Positions 15,849 to 24,709 of a stretch of DNA of 64,000 nucleotides are shown piece by piece (position 1 is the stretch's first letter; each line of letters begins with the position of its first letter). Source of the DNA: Acetatifactor sp. (GTDB taxonomy: Bacteria > Bacillota > Clostridia > Lachnospirales > Lachnospiraceae); assembly GCA_024695935.1 (NCBI GenBank), contig JAILHH010000023.1, positions 62,001-126,000 on the forward strand, in the 5' to 3' direction. The notes beneath the pieces were generated by a model. That model worked only from the letters and a program-made list of their open reading frames with translations. It was not told the DNA's origin and did no database searches. A program made the translations under genes and the position numbers.

Positions 15849-16982
15849 CTATTTCTGTATATATTCGGCAGTCTGAGACTCAATGATGGAGCTGTAATTT
15901 CTGACTGCACTTGATACTTCATAATCGGCGTCTCCAAAGAGGTACTCATGTAACCACTCTACGTTTGATACAAGGTTTGTAGGGATGACAGAACTTCCCT
16001 TTGCACCGATGGTAGCTGTGGTTCTCATGCTCTCCTGAGGGAATCCGTTGGTGTCAACAATTTGATAATTGTTGATATTCTTGATAAGATCGATAACATC
16101 ATCTGAACTGATATTAGTATAAACATCATCGATCACATCGTTAAAGATGCCGAGCAGCTTTGTCACATCAGTCTTTTTTGCCTGCTCTTCGATAGCCTGG
16201 ATAACTTCACGCTGTCTCTCGGTACGCTTAAAGTCATCACCCTTTGTATATCTGATACGGCAGTATGAAGCTGCCTGAACACCGTCAAGAAGCTGGTATC
16301 CTGTCTCTGTGACAGGATTGTAATCCTTCTGTCCGAGAGCCTTTGCAACAGCGATCTGATAGTTGTTGATATGCTTGATCTCCTCGCTGTCCACGTCGAT
16401 ATAAACACCGCCGATTCCGTCGATAACCTCGGAAAGACCCTTATATCCTACTGTTACGAAACTCTCTATATCCATATCCAGGTTCATATTCATCATCTTG
16501 ATAGCCTGAGCGGCACCGCCGTATGAATATGCGTGATTACATTTGATGTATGAATCATCGCCGATATTAAGATAAGTATCTCTGTAAAGACTCACAAGCT
16601 TAATGTCGCCGGTCTCCATATTAACTGAAGCGATCATCATGGAATCGCTGCGGCTGCTGGAATAAAGTCCTGAAGCTGATGTGGCATCCACACCGAAAAG
16701 TGCAATGTTTTTATAACCCTTCATTGCCTCATTTTCCACAACGCTCTCATCTATCTGGAGTTCCTCCGAATCAAGAACGGTTACCAGGGGGCCATTTATA
16801 GCTCCGCTTCCGTCCTCAGACTGTGTGAGAAAAAAGAACAATGCCACAATCAGCACCAATATTACCACGATCTCCACTCCGAAAATAATGGCTTTTCTCT
16901 TCTTTCTCGCTTTTCTTCTCTTTTGTGCTTCCCTTTTAAGTCTCACACTGTCAGGGACCTGTCTCTTCTGATTTGTTGCCAT
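15849..16982 (-). CDS. LytR-CpsA-Psr (LCP) family glycopolymer ligase
   Basis: A 377-residue protein: a short very basic cytoplasmic tail, one transmembrane helix (about 29-52), and an extracytoplasmic LCP domain. LCP hallmarks are NIALFGVDATSA, SRSDSMMIASVN with the conserved Arg-x-Asp, and SLYRDTYLNIG, plus a later RYTKGDDFKRTERQREV. LCP enzymes transfer undecaprenyl-pyrophosphate-linked polymers to peptidoglycan, which fits the locus that makes such a polymer. AAGGAGCTAAGGT lies directly before the ATG. Confidence 0.93.
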   Translation of the reverse strand: MATNQKRQVPDSVRLKREAQKRRKARKKRKAIIFGVEIVVILVLIVALFFFLTQSEDGSGAINGPLVTVLDSEELQIDESVVENEAMKGYKNIALFGVDATSASGLYSSSRSDSMMIASVNMETGDIKLVSLYRDTYLNIGDDSYIKCNHAYSYGGAAQAIKMMNMNLDMDIESFVTVGYKGLSEVIDGIGGVYIDVDSEEIKHINNYQIAVAKALGQKDYNPVTETGYQLLDGVQAASYCRIRYTKGDDFKRTERQREVIQAIEEQAKKTDVTKLLGIFNDVIDDVYTNISSDDVIDLIKNINNYQIVDTNGFPQESMRTTATIGAKGSSVIPTNLVSNVEWLHEYLFGDADYEVSSAVRNYSSIIESQTAEYIQK

Positions 16983-16999
16983 ACCTTAGCTCCTTCTTT

Positions 17000-18406
17000 T
17001 TAATATGCGTTCTTGTTTACAAAGCCTGTAAAGAACGTCATTAATATTATTCTGAAATCAAAACCGAGAGTCCAATTCTCAATATAGTAAATGTCATACT
17101 CGATACGCTTGTTGATCGACGTATCCCCCCTGAGTCCGTTCACCTGAGCCCATCCCGTAAGTCCCGGACGAACCTGATGCTTTACCATATACCTTGGAAT
17201 CTCTTCCATGAATTTTTCCACAAACTGCGGTCTTTCGGGTCTGGGACCCACCAGACTCATGTCTCCCCTTAATATGTTAAACAACTGCGGAAGCTCATCT
17301 ATGCTGGTCCTTCGCATGAATTTACCCACTCCGGTGACTCTCGGGTCATCCTTTGTGGTCCAGCCCTTTTTCTCGGTCTCCTCTTCCTGAACCCTCATGG
17401 ATCTGAATTTGTAGATGTTAAAGGGCTTGTTGTGAAGTCCGATGCGCTTTTGTTTAAAAATGATCGGTCCCGGGCTTGTAAGTTTTATCAAAAGCGCACA
17501 TACAAGCATTATGGGCGAAGTGACTATTATCCCCACAAGTGCGCCGAAAATATCCACCATTCTCTTCATCAGGATATTTCCCGTATTGGTGAGGGGCACA
17601 TGCCTGATATTGATAACCGGCAGTCCCATCAGATCTTCGGTGTAGGGCTTTGTGGGTATCACACTGTTATAATCCGGTATAAATTTGGTATGCACACCGA
17701 ATTTTTCGCAGATGTCCACGATCTTTTCCAAAATATCATAATCTGCCAAAGCCAATGTGATGGCGATCTCATCCATCTTGTTCTCCGGCAGGATGATTTC
17801 AAGATTTCCTGTGGTTCCAAGGACTTTAACACCTTTATATTCTGTTCCCGCAGGGATGTGATCGTCCAAAATACCGCATACCACATATCCCCAGCTGGGA
17901 TTGTCCTTGATCCTCTTTATATACTCTTCAGCTGCTCTTGAATATCCAACCAACAGTATGTGTTTAAGATTGTAGCCCTTTTTCCTGAAATTTCTGAGGA
18001 CCACACGCAAAAACAGCCTGAAGGCTGAGCTGAAGAACACATTTGTAACAAAAAAGAAGGCGATAACGGAACGGGAATAGTTGATCTCCTTGATCACAAT
18101 GTAGAGAATGAAGATCAAAGACAGGATACCTGCTACATTTGCCTTTATTATGGAATAGACCTCCATGCGTAAATGCGAGGTCCTTTTGGGCGAGTAAGTG
18201 TCAAAGATATAGTACAAAAGCAAATATCCGGGGATAATGCCGGTGAGAAGCCTGATATATTCGGAGAGCGGCAATACGCCCACTCCCGGGCCCGGCAACA
18301 AAATATAGAATTTTATAATATATGAAAGTATCAACGAACCGCCCAAAATAAGAGCGTCGAAAACTACGAGAAGTCTGTTGAGTACTCTCTGATTATCCTT
18401 GATCAT
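17000..18406 (-). CDS. Undecaprenyl-phosphate sugar-1-phosphate transferase (WbaP-like)
   Basis: About 468 residues: four or five N-terminal transmembrane helices, a central Rossmann-like CoA-binding-type domain (LLVGYSRAAEEYI, about 150-250), another helix, then the catalytic bacterial sugar transferase domain. Catalytic landmarks are KRMVDIFGA, FKQKRIGLHNKPFNIYKFRSM, RRTSIDELPQLFNILRGDMSLVGPRPE and RPGLTGWAQV. The enzyme starts polymer synthesis by moving a sugar-phosphate onto undecaprenyl phosphate. The ATG at 18406 is preferred, since the AAGG site abuts the ATG at 18412. It probably starts a sub-operon with the LCP ligase and last glycosyltransferase from the promoter at 18443-18471. 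Confidence 0.93.
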   Translation of the reverse strand: MIKDNQRVLNRLLVVFDALILGGSLILSYIIKFYILLPGPGVGVLPLSEYIRLLTGIIPGYLLLYYIFDTYSPKRTSHLRMEVYSIIKANVAGILSLIFILYIVIKEINYSRSVIAFFFVTNVFFSSAFRLFLRVVLRNFRKKGYNLKHILLVGYSRAAEEYIKRIKDNPSWGYVVCGILDDHIPAGTEYKGVKVLGTTGNLEIILPENKMDEIAITLALADYDILEKIVDICEKFGVHTKFIPDYNSVIPTKPYTEDLMGLPVINIRHVPLTNTGNILMKRMVDIFGALVGIIVTSPIMLVCALLIKLTSPGPIIFKQKRIGLHNKPFNIYKFRSMRVQEEETEKKGWTTKDDPRVTGVGKFMRRTSIDELPQLFNILRGDMSLVGPRPERPQFVEKFMEEIPRYMVKHQVRPGLTGWAQVNGLRGDTSINKRIEYDIYYIENWTLGFDFRIILMTFFTGFVNKNAY

Positions 18407-18442
18407 GGCCATACCCTTGCTTATCTACGCTTGACTTCTGTA

Positions 18443-18471
18443 ATTTTACAATAGCCGCGATAAAAGGGCAA
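18443..18471 (-). promoter_or_regulatory. Internal promoter candidate of the polymer locus
   Basis: On the minus strand TTGCCC (18466-18471) and TAAAAT (18443-18448) are 17 bases apart, upstream of the initiating transferase. It would allow the last three genes to be expressed separately. Confidence 0.45.
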
Positions 18472-18488
18472 TTAAGATAGATTGATTA

Positions 18489-18512
18489 AATTCTTAAATT
18501 TTCTTAAGAATT
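18489..18512 (-). repeat. AT-rich hairpin between two glycosyl transferase genes
   Basis: A perfect 9-bp inverted repeat AATTCTTAA-N6-TTAAGAATT starts right after the stop codon at 18514. There is no T-run, so it is more likely an RNA processing or stability element, or a weak terminator, than a full terminator. Confidence 0.5.
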
Positions 18513-18513
18513 C

Positions 18514-19521
18514 CTACCGCTTAAAAACCATCAAAACCGTGTTCAGATAAAGTTTAAACTGTATCCTGATGAGATTTGGAAGATCTTTGAAATTAAAAAA
18601 GACCTTGTTGGAAAATCCCTGCTTTGAGAAGGATTTTTTCACACCTTTAACTAATCCTAATGCATATTCCCTGCCAAGGTGCTTTTTTGTATAAAACAAC
18701 AGTTTCACCAGGCTTCCCATCACCAAAAAAGGAAGATTTATCAGGTATTGCAAAAGGGGCATGTTTTTAAAGGGCACATATACAGAATTTTCAGCGCTCA
18801 AGCCTGCCTTAAAGGCATTGTACCTGCTGCCGCTTGCGGCGGAGCCGAAGTGCTTTACCTTTGCTCCCGGCACAAAAATATTCTTATAACCCTTTATAAG
18901 CGCTCTGTAGCCTATGTCCAGATCCTCGAAATATGCAAAGTGGGACTCATCAAATAAACCGATCTTTTCAAAAACTTCTCTTCTGTAGATCGCAGCGCCT
19001 CCGCAGGCGGAAAAAGTATCGCACGGTCTTTCAAAGTCTTTTCTGTTCTTTCCCTTTCCCCTGCCGTATGCCCAGCCAAGAACGGTATACCTGTCGCCGC
19101 AGTCATCTATCACATTCTCATCGTCCCAGGCAAGCATCATGGAACTGCCCGAAAAAATCTTTTTGTTTTCATCCCCCAAAAGGCTCTCACAGAGATTTAA
19201 CACAAAATCGGGATAAACCTCCGTATCATTGTTTAAAAGTATCACGAAGGGTGACACGGATTTTTGGATCCCCACATTTACGGCATGACAAAAGCCGGTA
19301 TTTTCATCTAAAAATACCGGTTCGAATCCGCAAAAGGAGTATGCGGTTTCAGGGACTCTGTACCCTTTTAAAAACTCTGCCGAACCGTCCTTTGAACCAT
19401 TGTCGATCACAAGGACTTCAAATTCAGGGGTTTTCTCTACCTGTTTTGAGAGCGCATTTAAGCATCCGTCCAGGTATTTAAGTCCGTTAAAATTTGGTAT
19501 TACAACTGTAACTAATGCCAT
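18514..19521 (-). CDS. GT2 glycosyltransferase
   Basis: A 335-residue GT-A enzyme starting MALVTVVIPNFNGLKYL. The nucleotide-sugar region is followed by FVILLNNDTEVYPDF, a DXD-like metal site (NND), and by FAYFEDLDIGYRALIKGY, the ED motif expected for the catalytic base. A C-terminal region with hydrophobic helices may sit at the membrane. The ATG at 19521 has GAGG six bases before it; an upstream TTG overlaps the previous stop and is not preferred. It belongs to the run of polymer glycosyltransferases, most like GT2 rhamnosyltransferase-type proteins. Confidence 0.85.
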   Translation of the reverse strand: MALVTVVIPNFNGLKYLDGCLNALSKQVEKTPEFEVLVIDNGSKDGSAEFLKGYRVPETAYSFCGFEPVFLDENTGFCHAVNVGIQKSVSPFVILLNNDTEVYPDFVLNLCESLLGDENKKIFSGSSMMLAWDDENVIDDCGDRYTVLGWAYGRGKGKNRKDFERPCDTFSACGGAAIYRREVFEKIGLFDESHFAYFEDLDIGYRALIKGYKNIFVPGAKVKHFGSAASGSRYNAFKAGLSAENSVYVPFKNMPLLQYLINLPFLVMGSLVKLLFYTKKHLGREYALGLVKGVKKSFSKQGFSNKVFFNFKDLPNLIRIQFKLYLNTVLMVFKR

Positions 19522-19529
19522 AACTATCC

Positions 19530-20897
19530 TCAAAAATCCAGATCGGAAACCGGAAGATATAACAGGAGGCTGTCTTTTTTGGTATCTGAGAGAGCCTTTG
19601 ACAGTTTCAGACTAAGTTCCTTTATCTGTTCTCCGTCGTCGTTTCCTATCACACCACAGTAATCAAAAATACCGTTTTTTTCGCTGTATTCAAATCCGGT
19701 GACCTCTTTAAAAAGGTTGTAAAATGCGGGATTTACCTTTATGCATCTGATGTCGAGCCCCGATACATCCTTTGGCAAAACTCCTCTGTGCATATATCCG
19801 GAATAACCCTTTTTAAGGCCAAGGTCCACCGCATTGCCCTCTTTGTCATAGGCTCCGAAGGCGACCTTACCCTTTTCTATGACCCTGCTGCCGACAGCTG
19901 CCGGTACGAACCTGTCCCCTCTTGAATAAAATACATTGCCTTCATACTCAAGTTCATAAAATCCAAGATGTTTTGAGTGAACTGCCTTTGCCTTAAAACC
20001 GTTCCTGTCCGCAAAATCCTGCAAAGCACGCCTGCCCGCTTCATAAGCATAAGTTTTACTCATGGGATTTACCGCAGTGGACGCCTCATGGCATCTCCAG
20101 TGATACAGTACCTTTCCCACGTGCTTTATGTCTTGAAAACTTTTTGCCTCATCCAGGCATCTTAATATCAGATCATAGTCCTGAGCTCCGTCAAAGGCAG
20201 ATCGTAGCTTAAGTTTTTTCATTATATCCGCCCTTACCATCAAAAAATGACAGATATAATTATTGGTAAAAAGCATGTCCGGGTTAAAATCCGGTTTAAA
20301 ATTCGGTTCGTAAAAAACAAGACCGTCGCCGTCACATTTATCCTCGTCAGAATAAACTGCAACAGGCAGGACATCCGGGTCATTTACCGCATTTACCATC
20401 TCATATAATGCATCCGGCGCAAGCAGATCGTCATGATCTAAAAGTGCGATATAATCTCCCTTTGCCTGCTCCATGATCTGATTGGTGTTTTCTGAGATCC
20501 CCTCGTTTCTTTCAAGGGATATGTATATGATCCTGGGATCATTAAATGTCCCTGTCACGGTTTTTACACTATCATTTTCACCGTCTGCATCCCTCGGGGA
20601 TGCATCACCGATAAGCAGTTCGAAATTTCCGTAGCTTTGAGTAAGTACCGATTCTATAAGCGCCCTTAGATACACAGCCGGAGTCTTAAAACAGGGAACA
20701 ACGATACTGATCTTTTTATCAAAGGCTTCACTGTTTTTTTGTTGCACAAAAAGCTCCTCTTTTGAAGGAGCTTCATATGTATACTCGGACTTACTCTCCG
20801 AAATCCTCTCACGCAAAGCCCGGAGGGTATCCGCCGGGCCGTTACGCTTCAGATAATATATTGTTTTCTTTAGATTGGACGGATTTAATATTCCCAT
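19530..20897 (-). CDS. GT2 glycosyltransferase
   Basis: A protein of about 455 residues. A basic N-terminal helix (LKKTIYYLKRNGPADTLRAL) precedes the GT-A domain (about 60-300), which starts ISIVVPCFKTPAVYL. It shows the DHDD metal site (IALLDHDDLLAPDAL) and a GAQDYDLILRCLDEA acceptor motif. The C-terminal 130 residues form a second, beta-rich domain of unknown role. GGAGGG four bases before the ATG sets the start. Very similar in its domain N-termini to the two larger GT proteins upstream, suggesting expansion by duplication. Confidence 0.87.
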   Translation of the reverse strand: MGILNPSNLKKTIYYLKRNGPADTLRALRERISESKSEYTYEAPSKEELFVQQKNSEAFDKKISIVVPCFKTPAVYLRALIESVLTQSYGNFELLIGDASPRDADGENDSVKTVTGTFNDPRIIYISLERNEGISENTNQIMEQAKGDYIALLDHDDLLAPDALYEMVNAVNDPDVLPVAVYSDEDKCDGDGLVFYEPNFKPDFNPDMLFTNNYICHFLMVRADIMKKLKLRSAFDGAQDYDLILRCLDEAKSFQDIKHVGKVLYHWRCHEASTAVNPMSKTYAYEAGRRALQDFADRNGFKAKAVHSKHLGFYELEYEGNVFYSRGDRFVPAAVGSRVIEKGKVAFGAYDKEGNAVDLGLKKGYSGYMHRGVLPKDVSGLDIRCIKVNPAFYNLFKEVTGFEYSEKNGIFDYCGVIGNDDGEQIKELSLKLSKALSDTKKDSLLLYLPVSDLDF

Positions 20898-20914
20898 ACA
20901 ACCCTCCAAAGATT

Positions 20915-22636
20915 TTAGATCAGGGCCTTTACTGCCTCTGTGAGAGCTTCAACCTCTTTTTCGGCATCCTCTAAGTTCTTGCCCTTTACGCCCATGTAGA
21001 ACTTAAGCTTGGGTTCTGTACCCGAAGGTCTTGCACAGCACCAGTAATCATCGGGCAGATCAAAGTAAAGAACATTTGATGTGGGAAGACCTGTCTTTGT
21101 CTTTTCGCCGCTCTCCATATCAAGGATCACATCATTTTTGTAATCTCTGAATTTCAATACCTTCTTGTCGCCGAAGGCCTTGGGAGGATTGGTACGAAGC
21201 TTGTCCATGATCTCCTGGATCTTTTTGCTTCCCTCGATTCCCTTTAAGGTGATGGTGTACTGAGTCTCTTTGAAATAGCCGTATTTCTCATAGGTTTCGA
21301 TCATCATATCCCAGAGAGTCATATTGTGCTTTTTGCAATATGAAGCAACCTCGCACAGACACATTACGGCAACGATGGCATCCTTGTCTCTTGCATGTGT
21401 TCCGGCAAGACATCCGTAGCTCTCCTCGAGACCGAATACGTAATTATTTGAACCTGACTGCTCAAACCACTTGATCTGCTCACCGATATATTTAAATCCT
21501 GTGAGGACCTCGATAAGCTTCACATTGTAAGCCTCTGTGATGGGCTTAGTCATGTTGGTGGTAACGATCGTTGTAACAAGAGCGGGATTAACAGGCATGG
21601 TACCTGTCTTTGTTCTCTCTCTCAAAATATATTCTGCAATGAGCATTCCGGACATATTTCCGGTAAATGAAACATACTCACCTGTCTTTGTATCCTTTGC
21701 ATAAACACCGAGACGGTCTGCATCGGGGTCTGTTGCAAGCACAATGTCCGCATCCTTTTCTTTTGCAAGCTTAAGAGCTCTCTCGAATGCTCTCTTATCC
21801 TCAGGATTGGGATAAGGGATATCCGCAAAGTTGGGATCGGGATTTTCCTCTTCGGGAACCACATATACGTTCTTGAAGCCCAGCTCCTTTAAGATCCTCT
21901 GTACGGGCTTGTTTCCTGTACCGCAGAAAGGTGTATATACGATCTTGATATCCGAAGCCATCTCAGTGATGATCTCGGGATGGATAGCCTGTTTTTTAAG
22001 AGCTGCCATGTACTTGTCATCCATGTCGGCACCGATGATCTCATAGAGACCGGCTTTTTTTGCCTCATCCATGCTCATGGTCTTTACTGTATGATAATCG
22101 CTTATGGCGCGAACCTCACCGATGATCTCTGAGTCAAGGGGAGCAGTAACCTGCGCTCCGTCTGCCCAGTAAACCTTGTATCCGTTGTACTCCGGGGGAT
22201 TGTGGCTTGCTGTTACCATTACGCCCGCTGTGCATCCAAGCTCGCGAAGAGCAAATGAAAGCTCGGGAGTGGGACGAAGTGAATCAAAGATATAAGCCTT
22301 GATGCCGTTTGCCGCAAAGCAAAGCGCTGTCTCCTCCGCAAATTCTCTGGACATTCTTCTGTTATCATGTGAAACTGCAACACCCTTTGCCTGAGTTCCC
22401 TGCTTTAAAATGAAATTGGCAAGTCCCTGGGTTGCCTTTCTGACAGTGTAAATATTCATACGGTTGGTACCTGCGCCGATGACACCTCTGAGTCCGCCTG
22501 TACCAAACTCAAGCTCTTTGTAAAATCTGTCCTCTATCTCTTTTTCATCATTGCGAATGCTTAAAAGTTCGTTCTTTGTATCTGCATCAAAATAATCATC
22601 ATTGACCCAGAAATTAAACTGATCCATTACCTGCAT
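20915..22636 (-). CDS. pgcA: Phosphoglucomutase / phosphomannomutase
   Basis: A 573-residue alpha-D-phosphohexomutase. The phosphoserine loop is TASHNPPEYNGYKV, the metal loop DPDADRLGV, the sugar-binding loop GLEESYGCL, and the C-terminal phosphate-binding loop RPSGTEPKLKFY. It interconverts glucose-6-phosphate and glucose-1-phosphate, the substrate of RmlA encoded in the same locus, so it feeds dTDP-rhamnose and UDP-glucose supply. AAAGGAGGAATAAAA precedes the ATG. About 100 bases of AT-rich sequence without clear signals separate it from the next upstream gene. Confidence 0.94.
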   Translation of the reverse strand: MQVMDQFNFWVNDDYFDADTKNELLSIRNDEKEIEDRFYKELEFGTGGLRGVIGAGTNRMNIYTVRKATQGLANFILKQGTQAKGVAVSHDNRRMSREFAEETALCFAANGIKAYIFDSLRPTPELSFALRELGCTAGVMVTASHNPPEYNGYKVYWADGAQVTAPLDSEIIGEVRAISDYHTVKTMSMDEAKKAGLYEIIGADMDDKYMAALKKQAIHPEIITEMASDIKIVYTPFCGTGNKPVQRILKELGFKNVYVVPEEENPDPNFADIPYPNPEDKRAFERALKLAKEKDADIVLATDPDADRLGVYAKDTKTGEYVSFTGNMSGMLIAEYILRERTKTGTMPVNPALVTTIVTTNMTKPITEAYNVKLIEVLTGFKYIGEQIKWFEQSGSNNYVFGLEESYGCLAGTHARDKDAIVAVMCLCEVASYCKKHNMTLWDMMIETYEKYGYFKETQYTITLKGIEGSKKIQEIMDKLRTNPPKAFGDKKVLKFRDYKNDVILDMESGEKTKTGLPTSNVLYFDLPDDYWCCARPSGTEPKLKFYMGVKGKNLEDAEKEVEALTEAVKALI

Positions 22637-22738
22637 TTTTATTCCTCCTTTGTTTTCCCGATTTCAAGCACTTATTTTAGCATAATATTCATCCATAGAA
22701 AAGTGCCGTTTATTTGTAAATTATTTCAATTTTTTAGG

Positions 22739-24697
22739 TCATTCTCCGACTTTTAGCGAAAAATCGCTCCGATCCAGCGAAAAATTGGGATTAAAATATG
22801 GATCTCCCTTTTCAAGCTCGTCCTTCCACTTTTCCCTGAAAGCCGCCGATTCTCTGTTGTATCTCTCTGCCTTTTCGCCCTTGTCATCAAGTCCCCTGGA
22901 AGCCGATTCATAGTGAAAAGCCTCGGCAAAGGGAGTAAACACATTCAGATATCCCAAACGTCTTAATTTCAGACAAAGATCCACATCGTTAAGAGAGATC
23001 TCAAAGCTCTCATCCAGGCCGCCTACTTTGTCAAAAAGTTCCCTCTTCACCATAAGGCACGCACCTGTAACTGCCGTCACATTCTGCGCATAGCAGAGCC
23101 TTCCCATGTATCCGAGGTTTTGACGATGCTGTTTGTAATGACTGTGCCCCGCTGTCCTGTGGGCTCCAAGACCTATCACCACTCCTGCGTGCTGAATGGT
23201 CTTATCGGGATAGTACAGCTTTGCTCCTACGCATGCCACATCCTCTCTCTGGGCGTACATGAGGAGCTCCTCAATCCAGTTTACGGTGATGATCTCAATG
23301 TCATTGTTTAACAGGACCACCATATCGCCGTCGGAATTTTTTACTCCCAGATTATTTACTGCGGAATAATTAAACTTTCCTTCGTATTTTACCACCTTCA
23401 CATTTTCATGGGCGGCGGTCACTTCATCATAATATTTAAATATCTCCTCTGTCTCGGAGTTATTCTCCACGATCACGATCTCAAAATTGTCATAGGTGCT
23501 CTTTTCAAATATGGAATCGATGCACCGCTTCAAATCTTCTGTGTGATCCTTGTTTGCGATTATGACAGAAACCTTTGGATCACCCTTGATCTCGTACTGA
23601 ATACGGAATATTGTCTCAAAGGCTTTTGTGGAGGTGATCTTAAAATGATCGAAGCCGTGCTTTTTCAGATGTTCTGCCACAGCACCCTTTGCGGCCTCAA
23701 TGGCATAAGGCTTTGCATCGATACCGCTTGCCACGCTGCCGGAGTGACTTCTCCAATAATACATTAACTTTGGCACATGGACGATATTTTTGGCATTGTC
23801 GGTGAGCCGCAGTATCATGTCATGGTCCTGGCTTCCGTCAAACTTCGGCCTGAAAAGCTCATCCCCGTCTAAAAGGTCTCTCTTAAACACGCTGAAATGA
23901 CATATATAATTATTTGCCCTTAAATTATCCGGCGCATAATCCGGTTTAAAATGCATGGTCAGCATGTGATCGATATTATCGCCCTTAAATGTGGTCTCAT
24001 CACAGTAGATGTAATCTGCCTTTTTTTCGTTGATGACCTTAACATACTCATACAAAACCGAAGGATGCAGGATGTCATCCTGATCGTAAAGACCGATGTA
24101 TTCACCGCTTGCCATGGACAGACAGTAATTGGTATTTCCGGCGATGCCGTAGTTTTTTTCAAGTTTTTTATAAACTATCCTGCCGTTACTTTTTTCTGCA
24201 TACTCTCTGGAGATCTCGCCCACATATGCATGCTCTTCATCCGATCCGTCCGCCAGGCATAGTTCCCAGTTCTCATAGGTCTGATTCATCACGGCTTCAA
24301 GCATTGCAACCTGGTATTCTCGTTTATTGTTCCATAAAGGCACCAGGATACTGATCTTTGGCATATATTCAAATACGGTTTCACGCTGCAGCTTTGCCTC
24401 TTTTTCATCGGGGAAAGAATTGGTGCCAAACTGCTTCATGGCTTCGAACTCTCTGCCCTTGTAAAAAACTTTCTTTACAAAGCCCTTCACGCCGCCTAAG
24501 TTTTTCACCCTGTCAACCTGCCTGATGCCCCAATGCATCACATCTCTTGCAGGCTTTGAAGCTTTCCACACCGGATTGTTTTTTATCCTGTCAAGCTTCC
24601 AGTTAAGCTCCTCGTTTTTTGCCTCAAGATCCGCAACTCTTGAAGCCAGGTCGGCACTCTTTAGATGTTCTTTTTCATAAGCTTCCTTGTAATCCAT
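22739..24697 (-). CDS. Two-domain GT2 glycosyltransferase
   Basis: A 652-residue protein: a short N-terminal coiled coil (about 1-38), a first GT-A domain (about 110-345; ISILVPLWNNKREY, YDQDDILHPS, GSQDHDMILRLTD) and a second GT-A domain (about 380-640; VSVIIANKDHTEDL, VVLLNNDIEII, SLNDVDLCLKLRRLGY). Both domains keep DXD-like and ED/ND motifs, so it may add two sugars or polymerise a disaccharide repeat, as known for dual GT2 enzymes. GGAGG stands four bases before the ATG. Thirteen bases separate it from the next gene. Confidence 0.9.
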   Translation of the reverse strand: MDYKEAYEKEHLKSADLASRVADLEAKNEELNWKLDRIKNNPVWKASKPARDVMHWGIRQVDRVKNLGGVKGFVKKVFYKGREFEAMKQFGTNSFPDEKEAKLQRETVFEYMPKISILVPLWNNKREYQVAMLEAVMNQTYENWELCLADGSDEEHAYVGEISREYAEKSNGRIVYKKLEKNYGIAGNTNYCLSMASGEYIGLYDQDDILHPSVLYEYVKVINEKKADYIYCDETTFKGDNIDHMLTMHFKPDYAPDNLRANNYICHFSVFKRDLLDGDELFRPKFDGSQDHDMILRLTDNAKNIVHVPKLMYYWRSHSGSVASGIDAKPYAIEAAKGAVAEHLKKHGFDHFKITSTKAFETIFRIQYEIKGDPKVSVIIANKDHTEDLKRCIDSIFEKSTYDNFEIVIVENNSETEEIFKYYDEVTAAHENVKVVKYEGKFNYSAVNNLGVKNSDGDMVVLLNNDIEIITVNWIEELLMYAQREDVACVGAKLYYPDKTIQHAGVVIGLGAHRTAGHSHYKQHRQNLGYMGRLCYAQNVTAVTGACLMVKRELFDKVGGLDESFEISLNDVDLCLKLRRLGYLNVFTPFAEAFHYESASRGLDDKGEKAERYNRESAAFREKWKDELEKGDPYFNPNFSLDRSDFSLKVGE

Positions 24698-24709
24698 CTT
24701 TCCTCCAAA

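Noticed and set aside
22637..22738. Terminator or promoter between pgm and the two-domain GT gene
   Set aside because: Only AT-rich sequence with weak box matches; no convincing hairpin.
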